From assembly GCA_021604765.1 (NCBI GenBank), contig BQJP01000024.1:1-41519 (forward strand): a DNA stretch of 41,519 bases. Direction: 5' to 3'. The DNA is from Thermodesulfobacteriota bacterium. GTDB taxonomy: Bacteria; Desulfobacterota_D; UBA1144; Nemesobacterales; UBA2774. Below, in pieces: positions 8,530-15,763 of the stretch. The notes under the pieces are model-generated. The model was not told the DNA's origin. It ran no database searches and saw only the letters and a program-made list of their open reading frames with translations. The number at the start of each line of letters is the position of its first letter. The first letter of the stretch is position 1. Both the position numbers and the translations under genes were made by a program.

Positions 8530-9315
8530 ATGTTTAAAAGACGCACTTTATTTCTGTTTTTGCTCCCGATAATAGCGGGAGCAATTATAGGAGTATTCTT
8601 CTTATATCCTATTAATGAATTTGTATATTTCCATGAGCATGATCCCAACGTGGGCCTCGGTTTTGAATATACACTTGAGCAATTATGGCTTGGAATTACA
8701 GGGCATTACCCTATTAAAGTACCTTTCTATGCTGGAGTCGGCGCATTTTTGGGATTGCTGGCGGCATTCTTTTTTAATTCCTTATATAAAAGTACCGCAC
8801 AGATTAAGACACTTAGCAATGAGCTTCAAAAAGACTTACTCGCACTCATCTCACATGGTGAAAGTTCAAATGTGGAGTTTAAATCTTCATTTAAATGGGA
8901 CTTAAAGGAATCTAAACCAAATAAAGCGCTGGAAGATGTAATCCTAAAAACACTTGCAGGGTTTATGAATGGAGAAGGTGGCTCGTTGATAATAGGTGTA
9001 GCTGATGACGGAGAGATTCTAGGTCTTAAAAACGATTACAACATACTTAAGAAAAAGGACCGGGACGGTTTTGAACAGTCAGTTATAGCGGCTGTAGCAA
9101 GCAAACTGGGAACTGATGCCTGCCAGTATTTACAGCTCGTATTTCACGACATTGATGGAAAGGATGTATGCCGCGTAATAACCTCTAAATCCCACCGTCC
9201 TATCTATATCAAAGAAGGAAACGACCTTAAGTTCTACCTCCGCACCGGCGTCAGCACACGTGAGCTAAACGTGCAGGAAGCGGTTGAGTACATCTCCACT
9301 AGATGGGGGAAATAG
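8530..9315 (+). CDS. Membrane-anchored AlbA_2 (Schlafen-type) domain protein
   Basis: The 261-residue protein has two transmembrane helices (residues about 8-27 and 65-83) and then a cytoplasmic AlbA_2 domain from about 110 to 245. Seen motifs are ESSNVEFKSSFKWDL (111-125) and FMNGEGGSLIIGVADDGEI (145-163), which are the family signatures. AlbA_2 domains occur in putative transcription regulators and in nucleic-acid-related proteins; membrane anchoring is less common and no DNA-binding helix-turn-helix is present. The C-terminus contains RTGVSTRELNVQEAVEYIS. A decayed second copy of this tail lies 1.5 kb downstream at 10831-10911. The upstream region has an ATTATAAT -10-like box at about 8513-8520, close to the ATG. 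Confidence 0.8.
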   Translation: MFKRRTLFLFLLPIIAGAIIGVFFLYPINEFVYFHEHDPNVGLGFEYTLEQLWLGITGHYPIKVPFYAGVGAFLGLLAAFFFNSLYKSTAQIKTLSNELQKDLLALISHGESSNVEFKSSFKWDLKESKPNKALEDVILKTLAGFMNGEGGSLIIGVADDGEILGLKNDYNILKKKDRDGFEQSVIAAVASKLGTDACQYLQLVFHDIDGKDVCRVITSKSHRPIYIKEGNDLKFYLRTGVSTRELNVQEAVEYISTRWGK

Positions 9316-9450
9316 ATAACACCCTGTTCTATGGCTTCTTATTCATTCAATTTTGATTATAATAATTATTAAGTATTTTGCAGAATTGGGCAAATTACTG
9401 TAGGATGGCTATAGTTATTCTTAAGATCTCATTAGGTGGAGGAAGCCTAG

Positions 9451-10815
9451 ATGAAAACGAGATTCTCAATATTACTTGTAGTTCTTTCATTTTTTGTAAT
9501 ATCCGGTTGCAACAACAATGGCAGCAATAATATCTCAGAAGAGCTCAGACAACTAATAGACGATATTGTTAAGTGCACTATGCTTGAGAAACAACTTCCG
9601 GGTTTAGCAGTTTCCGTTGTGAAGAACGGGGATGTCATCTATCAGGATAGTTTTGGCAAAACTAACATAGCGGCAGGGGATGATGTAGAGGTTGATACCC
9701 CCTTTGCAATAGCCTCTATGACCAAAATATTTACAACATTTTCCGTAATGCAGCTAATCGAAGACGGGCTTGTCACGTTGGATGACCCAATTGGAATGCA
9801 CCTGCCCAACTTACCCAATGAACAATGGAAAACCAGATCTATTCGCAATCTTCTCTCTATGAGTAGTGGTATACCTGAGCTTGCATTCTGCAAAGATGGT
9901 CCAAAAAAAGGTGAAGTTTGTGAAGACAACACCAGATTCAAATTTAACCTCTGCGGTGAGGGTTTTAAGTGTGAAGGCGCAAACCGAGTGCCTTATGAAC
10001 AATTCCTTGAAGGTGCCGCCCAAATCCCTTTACAGTTCGATGGGGGCGCCGAGTACTTCTATTCGAACAGCAATTTTATTATTCTCGGAGAACTTGTGGA
10101 AGCCTTAAGCGGCTCAGAATACAAAACATATCTAAAGGACAATGTTCTCATTCCATTAGGTATGGATAATACCAGACCCAACACGGTACCTCCGCCATCT
10201 ATACCGGGGCTTGCTCTTGGATATAAGCATATAACTGAGAATCCCGGTCCTGACGCTTTTAATTGCATAAGCTTTGAAGAACCGCCAACGAATTGCAAAT
10301 CAGGACCTCCAGCCGGAGTTAAGTGTGAAGCAATCCCGGTTGATGATCTCAGACTTCCTGATCAGTCCTTTAGCGCAGGCTGGCTCGTAACTACCCAACC
10401 GGATATGGTAAAACTAGAAAAAGCTCTTCATGATTTAAGCCCTACTCTTCTTAACTTTCCATCATATGAGGAAATGTGGACCAACACCCAGCTCACAGAC
10501 GGAAGCTTTGAAAGGTTTGGACTTGGGTGGGGAGTATGTTCTGAGTTAAACGATAGTTTCTGCCCAATAGCTCTTGATCTCCTTTCAGGTGGCATAAACT
10601 CAAGTAACCCTAAAACCGAGGCTACCGGACAAGATGGGAAGATTGTCTATAAAGATGGTGGCCTTCCTGGATATGGATCGATAATTGTACGATATCTCGA
10701 CGATGGTCTTACTGTTGTGGTCTTCGTCAATACAAGTCCTGTCCACGAGGGAGATCTAAAATTCGCGCCTTTGGATCTTGCTGCAGAGATAGCGCTAACT
10801 ATAAGAGATAATTGA
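9451..10815 (+). CDS. Beta-lactamase-fold serine hydrolase lipoprotein
   Basis: The 454-residue protein starts with a lipoprotein signal (LVVLSFFVISG-C, Cys20). Family S12 (class C beta-lactamase/DD-peptidase/esterase) motifs are all visible: SxxK as S89-M-T-K92, YxN as Y204-S-N206, and a third motif region KDGGLPGYGS (401-410) where K/H-T/S-G would lie. A Cys-rich insertion at about residues 147-175 (four cysteines) and a second one at about 271-292 (three cysteines) are unusual for the family and suggest disulfides. It may act on peptidoglycan, esters or other amides; antibiotic resistance cannot be claimed. A GGTGGAGG site precedes the ATG. Confidence 0.85.
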   Translation: MKTRFSILLVVLSFFVISGCNNNGSNNISEELRQLIDDIVKCTMLEKQLPGLAVSVVKNGDVIYQDSFGKTNIAAGDDVEVDTPFAIASMTKIFTTFSVMQLIEDGLVTLDDPIGMHLPNLPNEQWKTRSIRNLLSMSSGIPELAFCKDGPKKGEVCEDNTRFKFNLCGEGFKCEGANRVPYEQFLEGAAQIPLQFDGGAEYFYSNSNFIILGELVEALSGSEYKTYLKDNVLIPLGMDNTRPNTVPPPSIPGLALGYKHITENPGPDAFNCISFEEPPTNCKSGPPAGVKCEAIPVDDLRLPDQSFSAGWLVTTQPDMVKLEKALHDLSPTLLNFPSYEEMWTNTQLTDGSFERFGLGWGVCSELNDSFCPIALDLLSGGINSSNPKTEATGQDGKIVYKDGGLPGYGSIIVRYLDDGLTVVVFVNTSPVHEGDLKFAPLDLAAEIALTIRDN

Positions 10816-10830
10816 TAATAACCACGTTGA

Positions 10831-10911
10831 TATCTCATGATAGGGACAGATCTTAACACCCGCGAGCTAAACGTGCAGGAAGCGGTTGAATAGATATCCA
10901 CACACTGGGGA
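10831..10911 (+). pseudogene. Decayed copy of the AlbA_2 gene 3' end
   Basis: In one frame this stretch reads YL, then NTRELNVQEAVE, a stop (TAG), then ISTHWG. The intact AlbA_2 protein ends with STRELNVQEAVEYISTRWG. Twenty-six consecutive bases (10864-10889) are identical to 9262-9287. The rest of the gene is absent; the beta-lactamase-fold gene lies between the intact gene and this remnant. This is a paralogue relic or partial duplication, not a functional gene. Confidence 0.85.
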
Positions 10912-11034
10912 ATCTTCTTTGCTCCCCCCGAGTTTGTTACTTTTTCACAAGTCTATAAGCTAAATATGATTTTCCCTCTATGAACTTTTTTAACCGTAAG
11001 CGCTACTTACTAAAAAAAGACAGGAGGTCTTAAA

Positions 11035-11687
11035 ATGTATAAACAATTATTTAGAAATGCCGTGCTAGAAGTAGGATTAATAGTGTTGTTTCTAATTATT
11101 GGAACATTGATTATCTTAATCAGCTCAAATTCAGCTAAAGCTGAAGTCACACGCGGGTGTAAGGGATATTTTTCGATCGATGTATTAACTAGTTCTAAAA
11201 ATCTTACTACTAGTAATTTCAGCAAAGTGATTGATGAATTTGAGGGCAGAGGTGCCTGTAAGAATAAGTATCACGGAAATACTTGCAGGGAGCGCGCTAA
11301 GGATAACATCTTTAGATGCGCCAATGACATATGGGATAATCGCTGGTATTTAATTGGAGATCCAGATGACGGCAGAACAGACATGATATTGCCTGCTATT
11401 TGCAGAGGAGATAAAACCGGCGCTAGAAAAGTTGGTTTTAGAACCAATCCTTTTGGCAAAGGAACAGTAAGTACTCCATGGAATATCATGCATGTTGCAA
11501 GATGCAGCCAGGCTCAGACAACGTTGATTTGAGACTAAAAGTCACATCTGTAGGTGATAAGGGCTGTGGTCCTAAAGACAAGCTTACTAAGAAATTTATT
11601 GAAATAAGAACGCTAGAAGATAAATATGAAGTAGACTGCAATAAAGTAATAGAAAAAGGATACTGCGCCACACGAACAGGTGGATAA
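11035..11687 (+). pseudogene. Cys-rich secreted protein gene with a -1 frameshift
   Basis: A good ribosome-binding site (AGGAGG) precedes the ATG at 11035. The first frame gives 165 residues with an N-terminal membrane/signal helix (residues 12-32) and a Cys-rich domain (GCKGYF, GACKNKYHGNTC, FRCANDIW, ICRGDK, ARCSQ), stopping at 11530-11532. From about 11505 the coding signal continues in the -1 frame as SDNVDLRLKVTSVGDKGCG to KGYCATRTGG, ending at 11687, again Cys-containing. Joined, they would give about 217 residues. One base appears to be missing near 11505-11520; there is no obvious slippery heptamer. It could be true decay or a sequence error. The family is not recognised. A strong terminator follows at 11730. 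Confidence 0.7.
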
Positions 11688-11729
11688 TCACATAAATATA
11701 TGAATCCAAGCTGATGTGTGGAGGAAATA

Positions 11730-11770
11730 GCCGTCATCCCTCATAATTGAGGGATGGCGGCACTTTTTTT
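11730..11770 (+). terminator. Strong intrinsic terminator
   Basis: A 13-bp stem GCCGTCATCCCTC / GAGGGATGGCGGC (one G-T wobble) with a six-base loop is followed by T7 at 11764-11770. It ends the Cys-rich gene. Confidence 0.9.
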
Positions 11771-11781
11771 ATATTATGAAT

Positions 11782-11883
11782 TTACTTCCTTAGTTTTATT
11801 GTTCTTCCTACAACAATCAGAGCCGGTATCAGACCATATAGCAGAAGAGCCCCAGGCTCTACCTTTTGTTGTATTAGGCCCTG
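11782..11883 (-). pseudogene. PEP-CTERM-like sorting-tail relic
   Basis: Between an in-frame TAG (11884-11886) and TAA (11782-11784), 33 codons read QQKVEPGALLLYGLIPALIV, then VGRTIKLRK. This has the tripartite PEP-CTERM layout: an (V)EPG-LLL motif, a hydrophobic helix and a basic end. No start codon, ribosome-binding site or upstream coding region is visible, so only the tail of a lost gene would remain. It lies directly downstream of an IPTL-CTERM gene on the same strand. Confidence 0.5.
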
Positions 11884-12016
11884 CTATTATCCATCTCAAT
11901 TATACTTTCTTAGTTCTGACCAATAAAAATTAAAGGAAGTTTGCTAGGAAAGGCTATTTAAGCTTAGGGTTTTTGAAATCTCAGCTATACTCAGAGTTTC
12001 CCAATACTTTTTTGTA

Positions 12017-12048
12017 CTCCGGTCCGGGGCTTTTGCCCCGGGCTGGAG
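12017..12048. terminator. GC-rich hairpin between genes
   Basis: CTCC..CCGGGGC (12017-12030) pairs with GCCCCGG..GGAG (12035-12048) around TTTT. It lies 14 bases beyond the stop of the minus-strand IPTL-CTERM gene. T-runs are weak on both sides, so termination is inferred from position and stem strength. Confidence 0.55.
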
Positions 12049-12061
12049 TTTATTCTAGATA

Positions 12062-13054
12062 TTATATTGAGAGTTTTTGTCTTCTTCTTAGAACTAAAAC
12101 TGAACCTGCTAATAACAGAATAGCAGTCGCGATCAAACCATATTCAGAAAGAGTAGGAACAGGCGAGACGAATTTATCATTGGCAGAAAACACTATCGCA
12201 TCTAGTCCCGGAACTGAAGAGCCCAGAATACTGGTTACTCCATTTGTTTGATTAATTATTACTAGAGAATCAAATTCTGTTTCATTTAATTCTAAATCCG
12301 CTAGACCAACTCCTCTCCTAACTTCAGGTTTGAGTGCCCCATAGAGAACGCCTGTTTGAGGATTAAAATCCAAGGCTCCAATTTTTAGTGGCACATTCCC
12401 CTCACTTCCAGGAATTATTGTTCCTTGTCCAGTATTTCTATTTAAGATTACTAGACCGCCGTTAGCATCATTTGGCACGTGGAATATTGTCCCGTCGGAG
12501 GGTCTTACGGCCATACCGTTGCCACCATCTTCAAATCCCGAAGGGCCTACAAAATTAACATCGGCATTGTTAGGATTGATAATATACAATCCCTCGTAGT
12601 TAATGAATTTGGCTTCCACTTCCATTAGCTCATCTCCACCCCCGCAAAAATCAGAATAGCCAAATAAAGTGCCCGTATTATCGTCATAAGAAATGTCAGG
12701 CATCCTACCACATTCACCTTCATTTGCATTGTTTCCCAGTACTCCGATAAGAGTTCCAGCGCCTGTAGTTTTATTTATCTCTATCAGAACAGCAATAGCA
12801 TTTTCTCCATCATCAGCATTCGCAGAGGCGATCAAGCGGCCGTCCGGTAATATCTCAAGCCCTGTAACACCGTTAAAACCTATAGGGCCAATCAAAGTTG
12901 CACCCCCATTAGCAGGGTTAATCATATAAAGACTGCTTGGCCGGTTACCACTATCGGTTCCCGTTGCGGCTCCATATAGCACCTGAGACTGTGCAAAACT
13001 GGAAGTCACAAACAGTAAAAACAGTACAAATAAAACACGTTGAACATTTATCAT
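12062..13054 (-). CDS. IPTL-CTERM surface protein with propeller-like repeats
   Basis: The ATG at 13054 is chosen because GGAGGG lies eight bases upstream; the ATG at 13069 overlaps that site. The 330-residue product has a Sec signal ending near SFAQS. The body has repeated segments of the form LYMINPANGGATLIGPIGF, LIEINKTTGAGTLIGVLG, LYIINPNNADVNFVGPSGF and LVILNRNTGQGTIIPGS. Each pairs an 'x-I-N-x-x-x-G' strand with a following 'IG' strand, typical of DUF4394/NHL-like beta-propellers. The C-terminus is VPTLSEYGLIATAILLLAGS then LRRRQKLSI, an IPTL-CTERM tail with Tyr in place of the usual Trp. Confidence 0.85.
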   Translation of the reverse strand: MINVQRVLFVLFLLFVTSSFAQSQVLYGAATGTDSGNRPSSLYMINPANGGATLIGPIGFNGVTGLEILPDGRLIASANADDGENAIAVLIEINKTTGAGTLIGVLGNNANEGECGRMPDISYDDNTGTLFGYSDFCGGGDELMEVEAKFINYEGLYIINPNNADVNFVGPSGFEDGGNGMAVRPSDGTIFHVPNDANGGLVILNRNTGQGTIIPGSEGNVPLKIGALDFNPQTGVLYGALKPEVRRGVGLADLELNETEFDSLVIINQTNGVTSILGSSVPGLDAIVFSANDKFVSPVPTLSEYGLIATAILLLAGSVLVLRRRQKLSI

Positions 13055-13235
13055 CAGAACACCCTCCATTGATTTAGATATCTATATAATCATCTAAACT
13101 ACATTATCTCATAAAAATTAAGGGTTTGGAAGGGTATTGTTACAAATTAATTTAAGCTGTATTAGTTGTTAAAATGCAGAAAAGACTTACTGATTATCTT
13201 TAGTTTTACTTTGTTCTTTCAGCGGGTGTTGTGTC

Positions 13236-13640
13236 TTAGAAGGCGCTTTCTTCTGAGCTTCCGCCTTTAGAGGTGATATTGTCCTCAATTCCGAGAACTT
13301 CTAATAGGCGCAAACGAAGTTCAAGCGCTTCAGGAGCCCGGCTCATGGGGAATTTATCTACAGGGAATTTTTCGACAGCTTCTCTTAAACCAAGAAGGCT
13401 ATGGTCTGACGCTGCGAAAATAACTCTTACAAAAGTATGGTGTATTTCTGCATCTAGTTCGATGAAATCGAGGTAAACATGGACGGGAGGGTTGGACATA
13501 ACAGTAAGCGGGTTGCATAACACATCTCTGCCTCTTATTTGTGTATGATCGGCAAAAGGTGTGGGCGCGTGTAAATACCATTCAACCTTGTCCTTATGCT
13601 TTGCAAACTCTTCCATAAATTCATCAACTGTGTTTATCAT
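13236..13640 (-). CDS. Conserved-looking cytoplasmic protein, unknown function
   Basis: The 134-residue product starts at an ATG with GGGGG seven bases upstream. It has no signal or membrane helix. It contains WYLHAPTPFADHTQIRGRDV, VHVYLDFIELDAEIHHTFV and a C-terminal helix EALELRLRLLEVLGIEDN. I do not recognise the family. The last residues are uncertain: in the frame one base over, the DNA after codon 120 reads PLKAEAQKKAPSKTQHPLKE and continues as a Lys/Gln-rich tail to a stop at 13187-13189, so a small frameshift may have replaced the true tail. Confidence 0.6.
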   Translation of the reverse strand: MINTVDEFMEEFAKHKDKVEWYLHAPTPFADHTQIRGRDVLCNPLTVMSNPPVHVYLDFIELDAEIHHTFVRVIFAASDHSLLGLREAVEKFPVDKFPMSRAPEALELRLRLLEVLGIEDNITSKGGSSEESAF

Positions 13641-13748
13641 CTGTAACCCCCGAAATAATTAGCTATTAAGTATGCTTAGAGATAAGATTTTTGCAAATTG
13701 ATAAGGGAGATCATTTTTTTATATGATTCAAGGCAGAAATGCAGGGGT

Positions 13749-14399
13749 TTAAGTATCCTTCCCTTCAAATAGGTCACTTTCAGGCGGTATGCGTGCAGGG
13801 ACATCGTTTGGGATAGGCTCTATTGTCTGCAGGTAAATAAAAATGGACCTTAGCTCAAAAAAACTTAACTGAGAATAGACGTTTACAGGCATTGGAGATA
13901 CAACCTCCGCACCCTCTGCAAAGTGCTTGTTTCCACGAAATATCTCAATAAAGTCCTCTTCGGTTAGGTTACCTATACCAGTCTCAGGATCTGGAGTCAG
14001 ATTAGGAGCAAAACTGACCCCCCACCTTCCAACCCATATAGTAGCATCTGTTGTATAGAATTTATTCTCCGCCTCACCTGCAATAATTTCGGCATAGGGG
14101 AGATCGGGAAGCGGCTCGTCAGAAGGATAACCGGACAGGAACAGATCTTTGTCGGGCTTATAGCCTAGTGCAGTTTTAATTTTTGGAGTATGGCACTGAG
14201 AGCATCCGCCAAGTTCAACAAGCCTCCTGCCGCGTTCAACGTTGTACTTGCGGTACACCTCTTCCTGGTCGTCAGCTTTTGTGGGAGGCTTAGGTTCAAA
14301 CTCTGCTTTTGACCCGCAGCCGATCAGAACCACTGTTAACATCAGAGGAATTATAACTAGACTAAAACTTAATATTGAAAAGCTTTTAGATTTACCCAT
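13749..14399 (-). CDS. Cytochrome c lipoprotein
   Basis: The 216-residue protein has a lipoprotein signal with lipobox L-I-G-C (Cys28), then a Pro/Lys/Glu linker, and a class I cytochrome c fold with the heme-binding CSQCH at residues 66-70. Met170 in SPMPVNVYSQL is the likely sixth heme ligand. Segments APNLTPDPETGIGNLTEEDF and IEIFRGN are typical of cytochromes that pair with dehydrogenases or electron-transport chains. Only one CxxCH is present, so it is a monoheme protein. No partner oxidoreductase gene is adjacent, so its electron donor and acceptor are unknown. Confidence 0.85.
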   Translation of the reverse strand: MGKSKSFSILSFSLVIIPLMLTVVLIGCGSKAEFEPKPPTKADDQEEVYRKYNVERGRRLVELGGCSQCHTPKIKTALGYKPDKDLFLSGYPSDEPLPDLPYAEIIAGEAENKFYTTDATIWVGRWGVSFAPNLTPDPETGIGNLTEEDFIEIFRGNKHFAEGAEVVSPMPVNVYSQLSFFELRSIFIYLQTIEPIPNDVPARIPPESDLFEGKDT

Positions 14400-14529
14400 C
14401 TCGGCACCCTTAAGCTCATTATACCAAAAAATGGGGATTTAAAAAACATGTAATAGATAGCTTTAGAAAATAATAATAAGAACAACTAATCATTCGAAAT
14501 CATTCAACAATTCTGGGCTGATTTCAAAC

Positions 14530-14784
14530 CTAGTCTTTCTTTTCAGGATTATCGATCACAAAACCCGTATGAAGCAGATATATAATCCTGTTAATTGTGT
14601 GGTTGACGTTTACATACTTTTCATCAAGCTGAGACTGCGAAAATTCAAGCCAGTCTATGATCACATCGGTCATAGGAGTATTTCTCTGCTTGGCTTTTTG
14701 CTTTATCATAGCCTCAAGATCATCAAGCGCGATCCCAAACAACTCAACCTGCTTTTCTCTTTCAGTTAACTCATTTTCAGACAT
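14530..14784 (-). CDS. Small helical cytoplasmic protein, unknown function
   Basis: The 84-residue product starts at an ATG with an AAGGAG-like sequence about seven bases upstream on the minus strand. It is mainly helical and charged: ELTEREKQVELFGIALDDLE, then AMIKQKAKQRNTPMTDVIID and a region HTINRIIYLLHTGFVID. No signal or membrane segment is present. I do not recognise the family; the helical pattern could suit a protein-protein interaction role, but this is only inference. Confidence 0.6.
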   Translation of the reverse strand: MSENELTEREKQVELFGIALDDLEAMIKQKAKQRNTPMTDVIIDWLEFSQSQLDEKYVNVNHTINRIIYLLHTGFVIDNPEKKD

Positions 14785-14869
14785 TTAACTATCTCCTTAG
14801 AAATATTAATAAGCCTTTATGTTACCTGATGCGCCGAATTATATTAAGCCGACAATAAAAATTAAGCAT

Positions 14870-14904
14870 TGCTTATCCATGATCGCCACAATATACTATA
14901 TTGT
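14870..14904 (+). promoter_or_regulatory. Promoter with overlapping palindrome, likely leaderless start
   Basis: A -35-like TTGCTT (14870-14875) and a -10-like TATACT (14892-14897) are 16 bases apart. Transcription would start around 14904, at the ATG of the next gene (14905), for which no ribosome-binding site is visible. A perfect 8-bp inverted repeat, ACAATATA-c-TATATTGT (14888-14904), covers the -10 box and ends at the start codon. It could be an operator. Confidence 0.45.
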
Positions 14905-15318
14905 ATGAAGAGAACAATATTAACACTTTTCCTGTTAGTAATTCCCTTTATGATCACAACTTCATTTGCCCAGAATTATAACGACAACACCATGGCGGCT
15001 CATCCGGAATGGTACATTAAAGTGACAGAGTGGAATGTATATGCCACATGGAGCGCCGTTGCCATCATTCATCACGTTACGATTGAGAACAACAGCGACA
15101 TTACTTATAAGGATGTTAAGGTTAGAGTCTGCTATAGTTCAATGTCCACAGGCGGGGCGGGTACAATTGTGAGCCAGGAAGTAGGCGTGCTGCCAGTTAC
15201 AATCCCACCCAGAAGCAAAAAAACTTACCTTACCTCCGGACACACTCTTGGGGCTGCTTCAACATTTATGAACGCTGTAGACCTGCAAGTGCTGAGCGCA
15301 ACACCGATTATAAACTAA
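14905..15318 (+). CDS. Small secreted protein with FxLYD-like domain
   Basis: The ATG at 14905 is chosen because it starts a clean Sec signal (MKRTILTLFLLVIPFMITTSFAQ, written here in part as LFLLVIPFMITTSFAQ); a TTG at 14869 would add residues with no signal character. The mature part of about 115 residues contains HHVTIENNSDITYKDVKVRV, then LPVTIPPRSKKTYLTSG, which resembles the beta-sandwich of FxLYD/DUF3426-type domains that follow extracellular or periplasmic anchors. Function is unknown. No ribosome-binding site is seen; see the promoter entry. Confidence 0.65.
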   Translation: MKRTILTLFLLVIPFMITTSFAQNYNDNTMAAHPEWYIKVTEWNVYATWSAVAIIHHVTIENNSDITYKDVKVRVCYSSMSTGGAGTIVSQEVGVLPVTIPPRSKKTYLTSGHTLGAASTFMNAVDLQVLSATPIIN

Positions 15319-15476
15319 CCGGGGCAAATCGAGTTAAAATCTTAGGCATCCTCACAACCTGCTGCATTCATTGGATATATTGAGATTTTACAATCTTTCA
15401 GAACAGTTTTTGACCAAACATTCCGTAAACAAACATAATTATTTTCACCATTTTTGAATTTTCAAAAAATAAGGGG

Positions 15477-15504
15477 TTACAAAAAAAATATTTTTAGTTA
15501 TAAT
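15477..15504 (+). promoter_or_regulatory. Candidate promoter of the structured RNA / propeller lipoprotein
   Basis: TTACAA (15477-15482) and a perfect TATAAT (15499-15504) are 16 bases apart. The predicted start near 15511 lies just before the structured RNA, and about 250 bases before the lipoprotein gene. Confidence 0.4.
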
Positions 15505-15513
15505 AACTTATAA

Positions 15514-15589
15514 CCGGATGTTACAACCCGAGCCCCATGTAACCGGAAACTAATTGTCTTGGCAGAAATTAGATATAAGGTGGGGCTCG
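15514..15589 (+). ncRNA. Structured RNA candidate with a possible pseudoknot
   Basis: Hairpin 1: CCG..GTTAC (15514-15524, three-base bulge) pairs with GTAACCGG from 15539 to 15546. Hairpin 2: CTAATT (15550-15555) pairs with AATTAG (15567-15572). The loop of hairpin 1 holds CGAGCCCCA (15529-15537), which pairs perfectly over nine bases with TGGGGCTCG (15581-15589). This gives an H-type pseudoknot, or an alternative fold that competes with hairpin 1. The region lies in a 445-base gene-free stretch (15319-15763). It matches no riboswitch or ribozyme consensus I know. It could be a cis-acting leader of the 15764 gene or a separate small RNA. Confidence 0.4.
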
Positions 15590-15763
15590 CTAGGATTAAT
15601 ACTTATATATACTTACTATTAAAGCAGTTGCATTACCGCCGGTTTTGGTTTTAAAAATAGTCAAGCAAAAGAAGAGTTTTGTATACTTCTGGATAAGAGG
15701 ATATGTATAAGTGTATTTAATTCTAGTGTTGCAATCCGTATATTTCTATATAATTTAACTAAA

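Noticed and set aside
11973-12251. Plus-strand 92-codon ORF across the hairpin and the IPTL gene tail
   Set aside because: Antisense to the well-supported IPTL-CTERM gene and interrupted by a strong hairpin.
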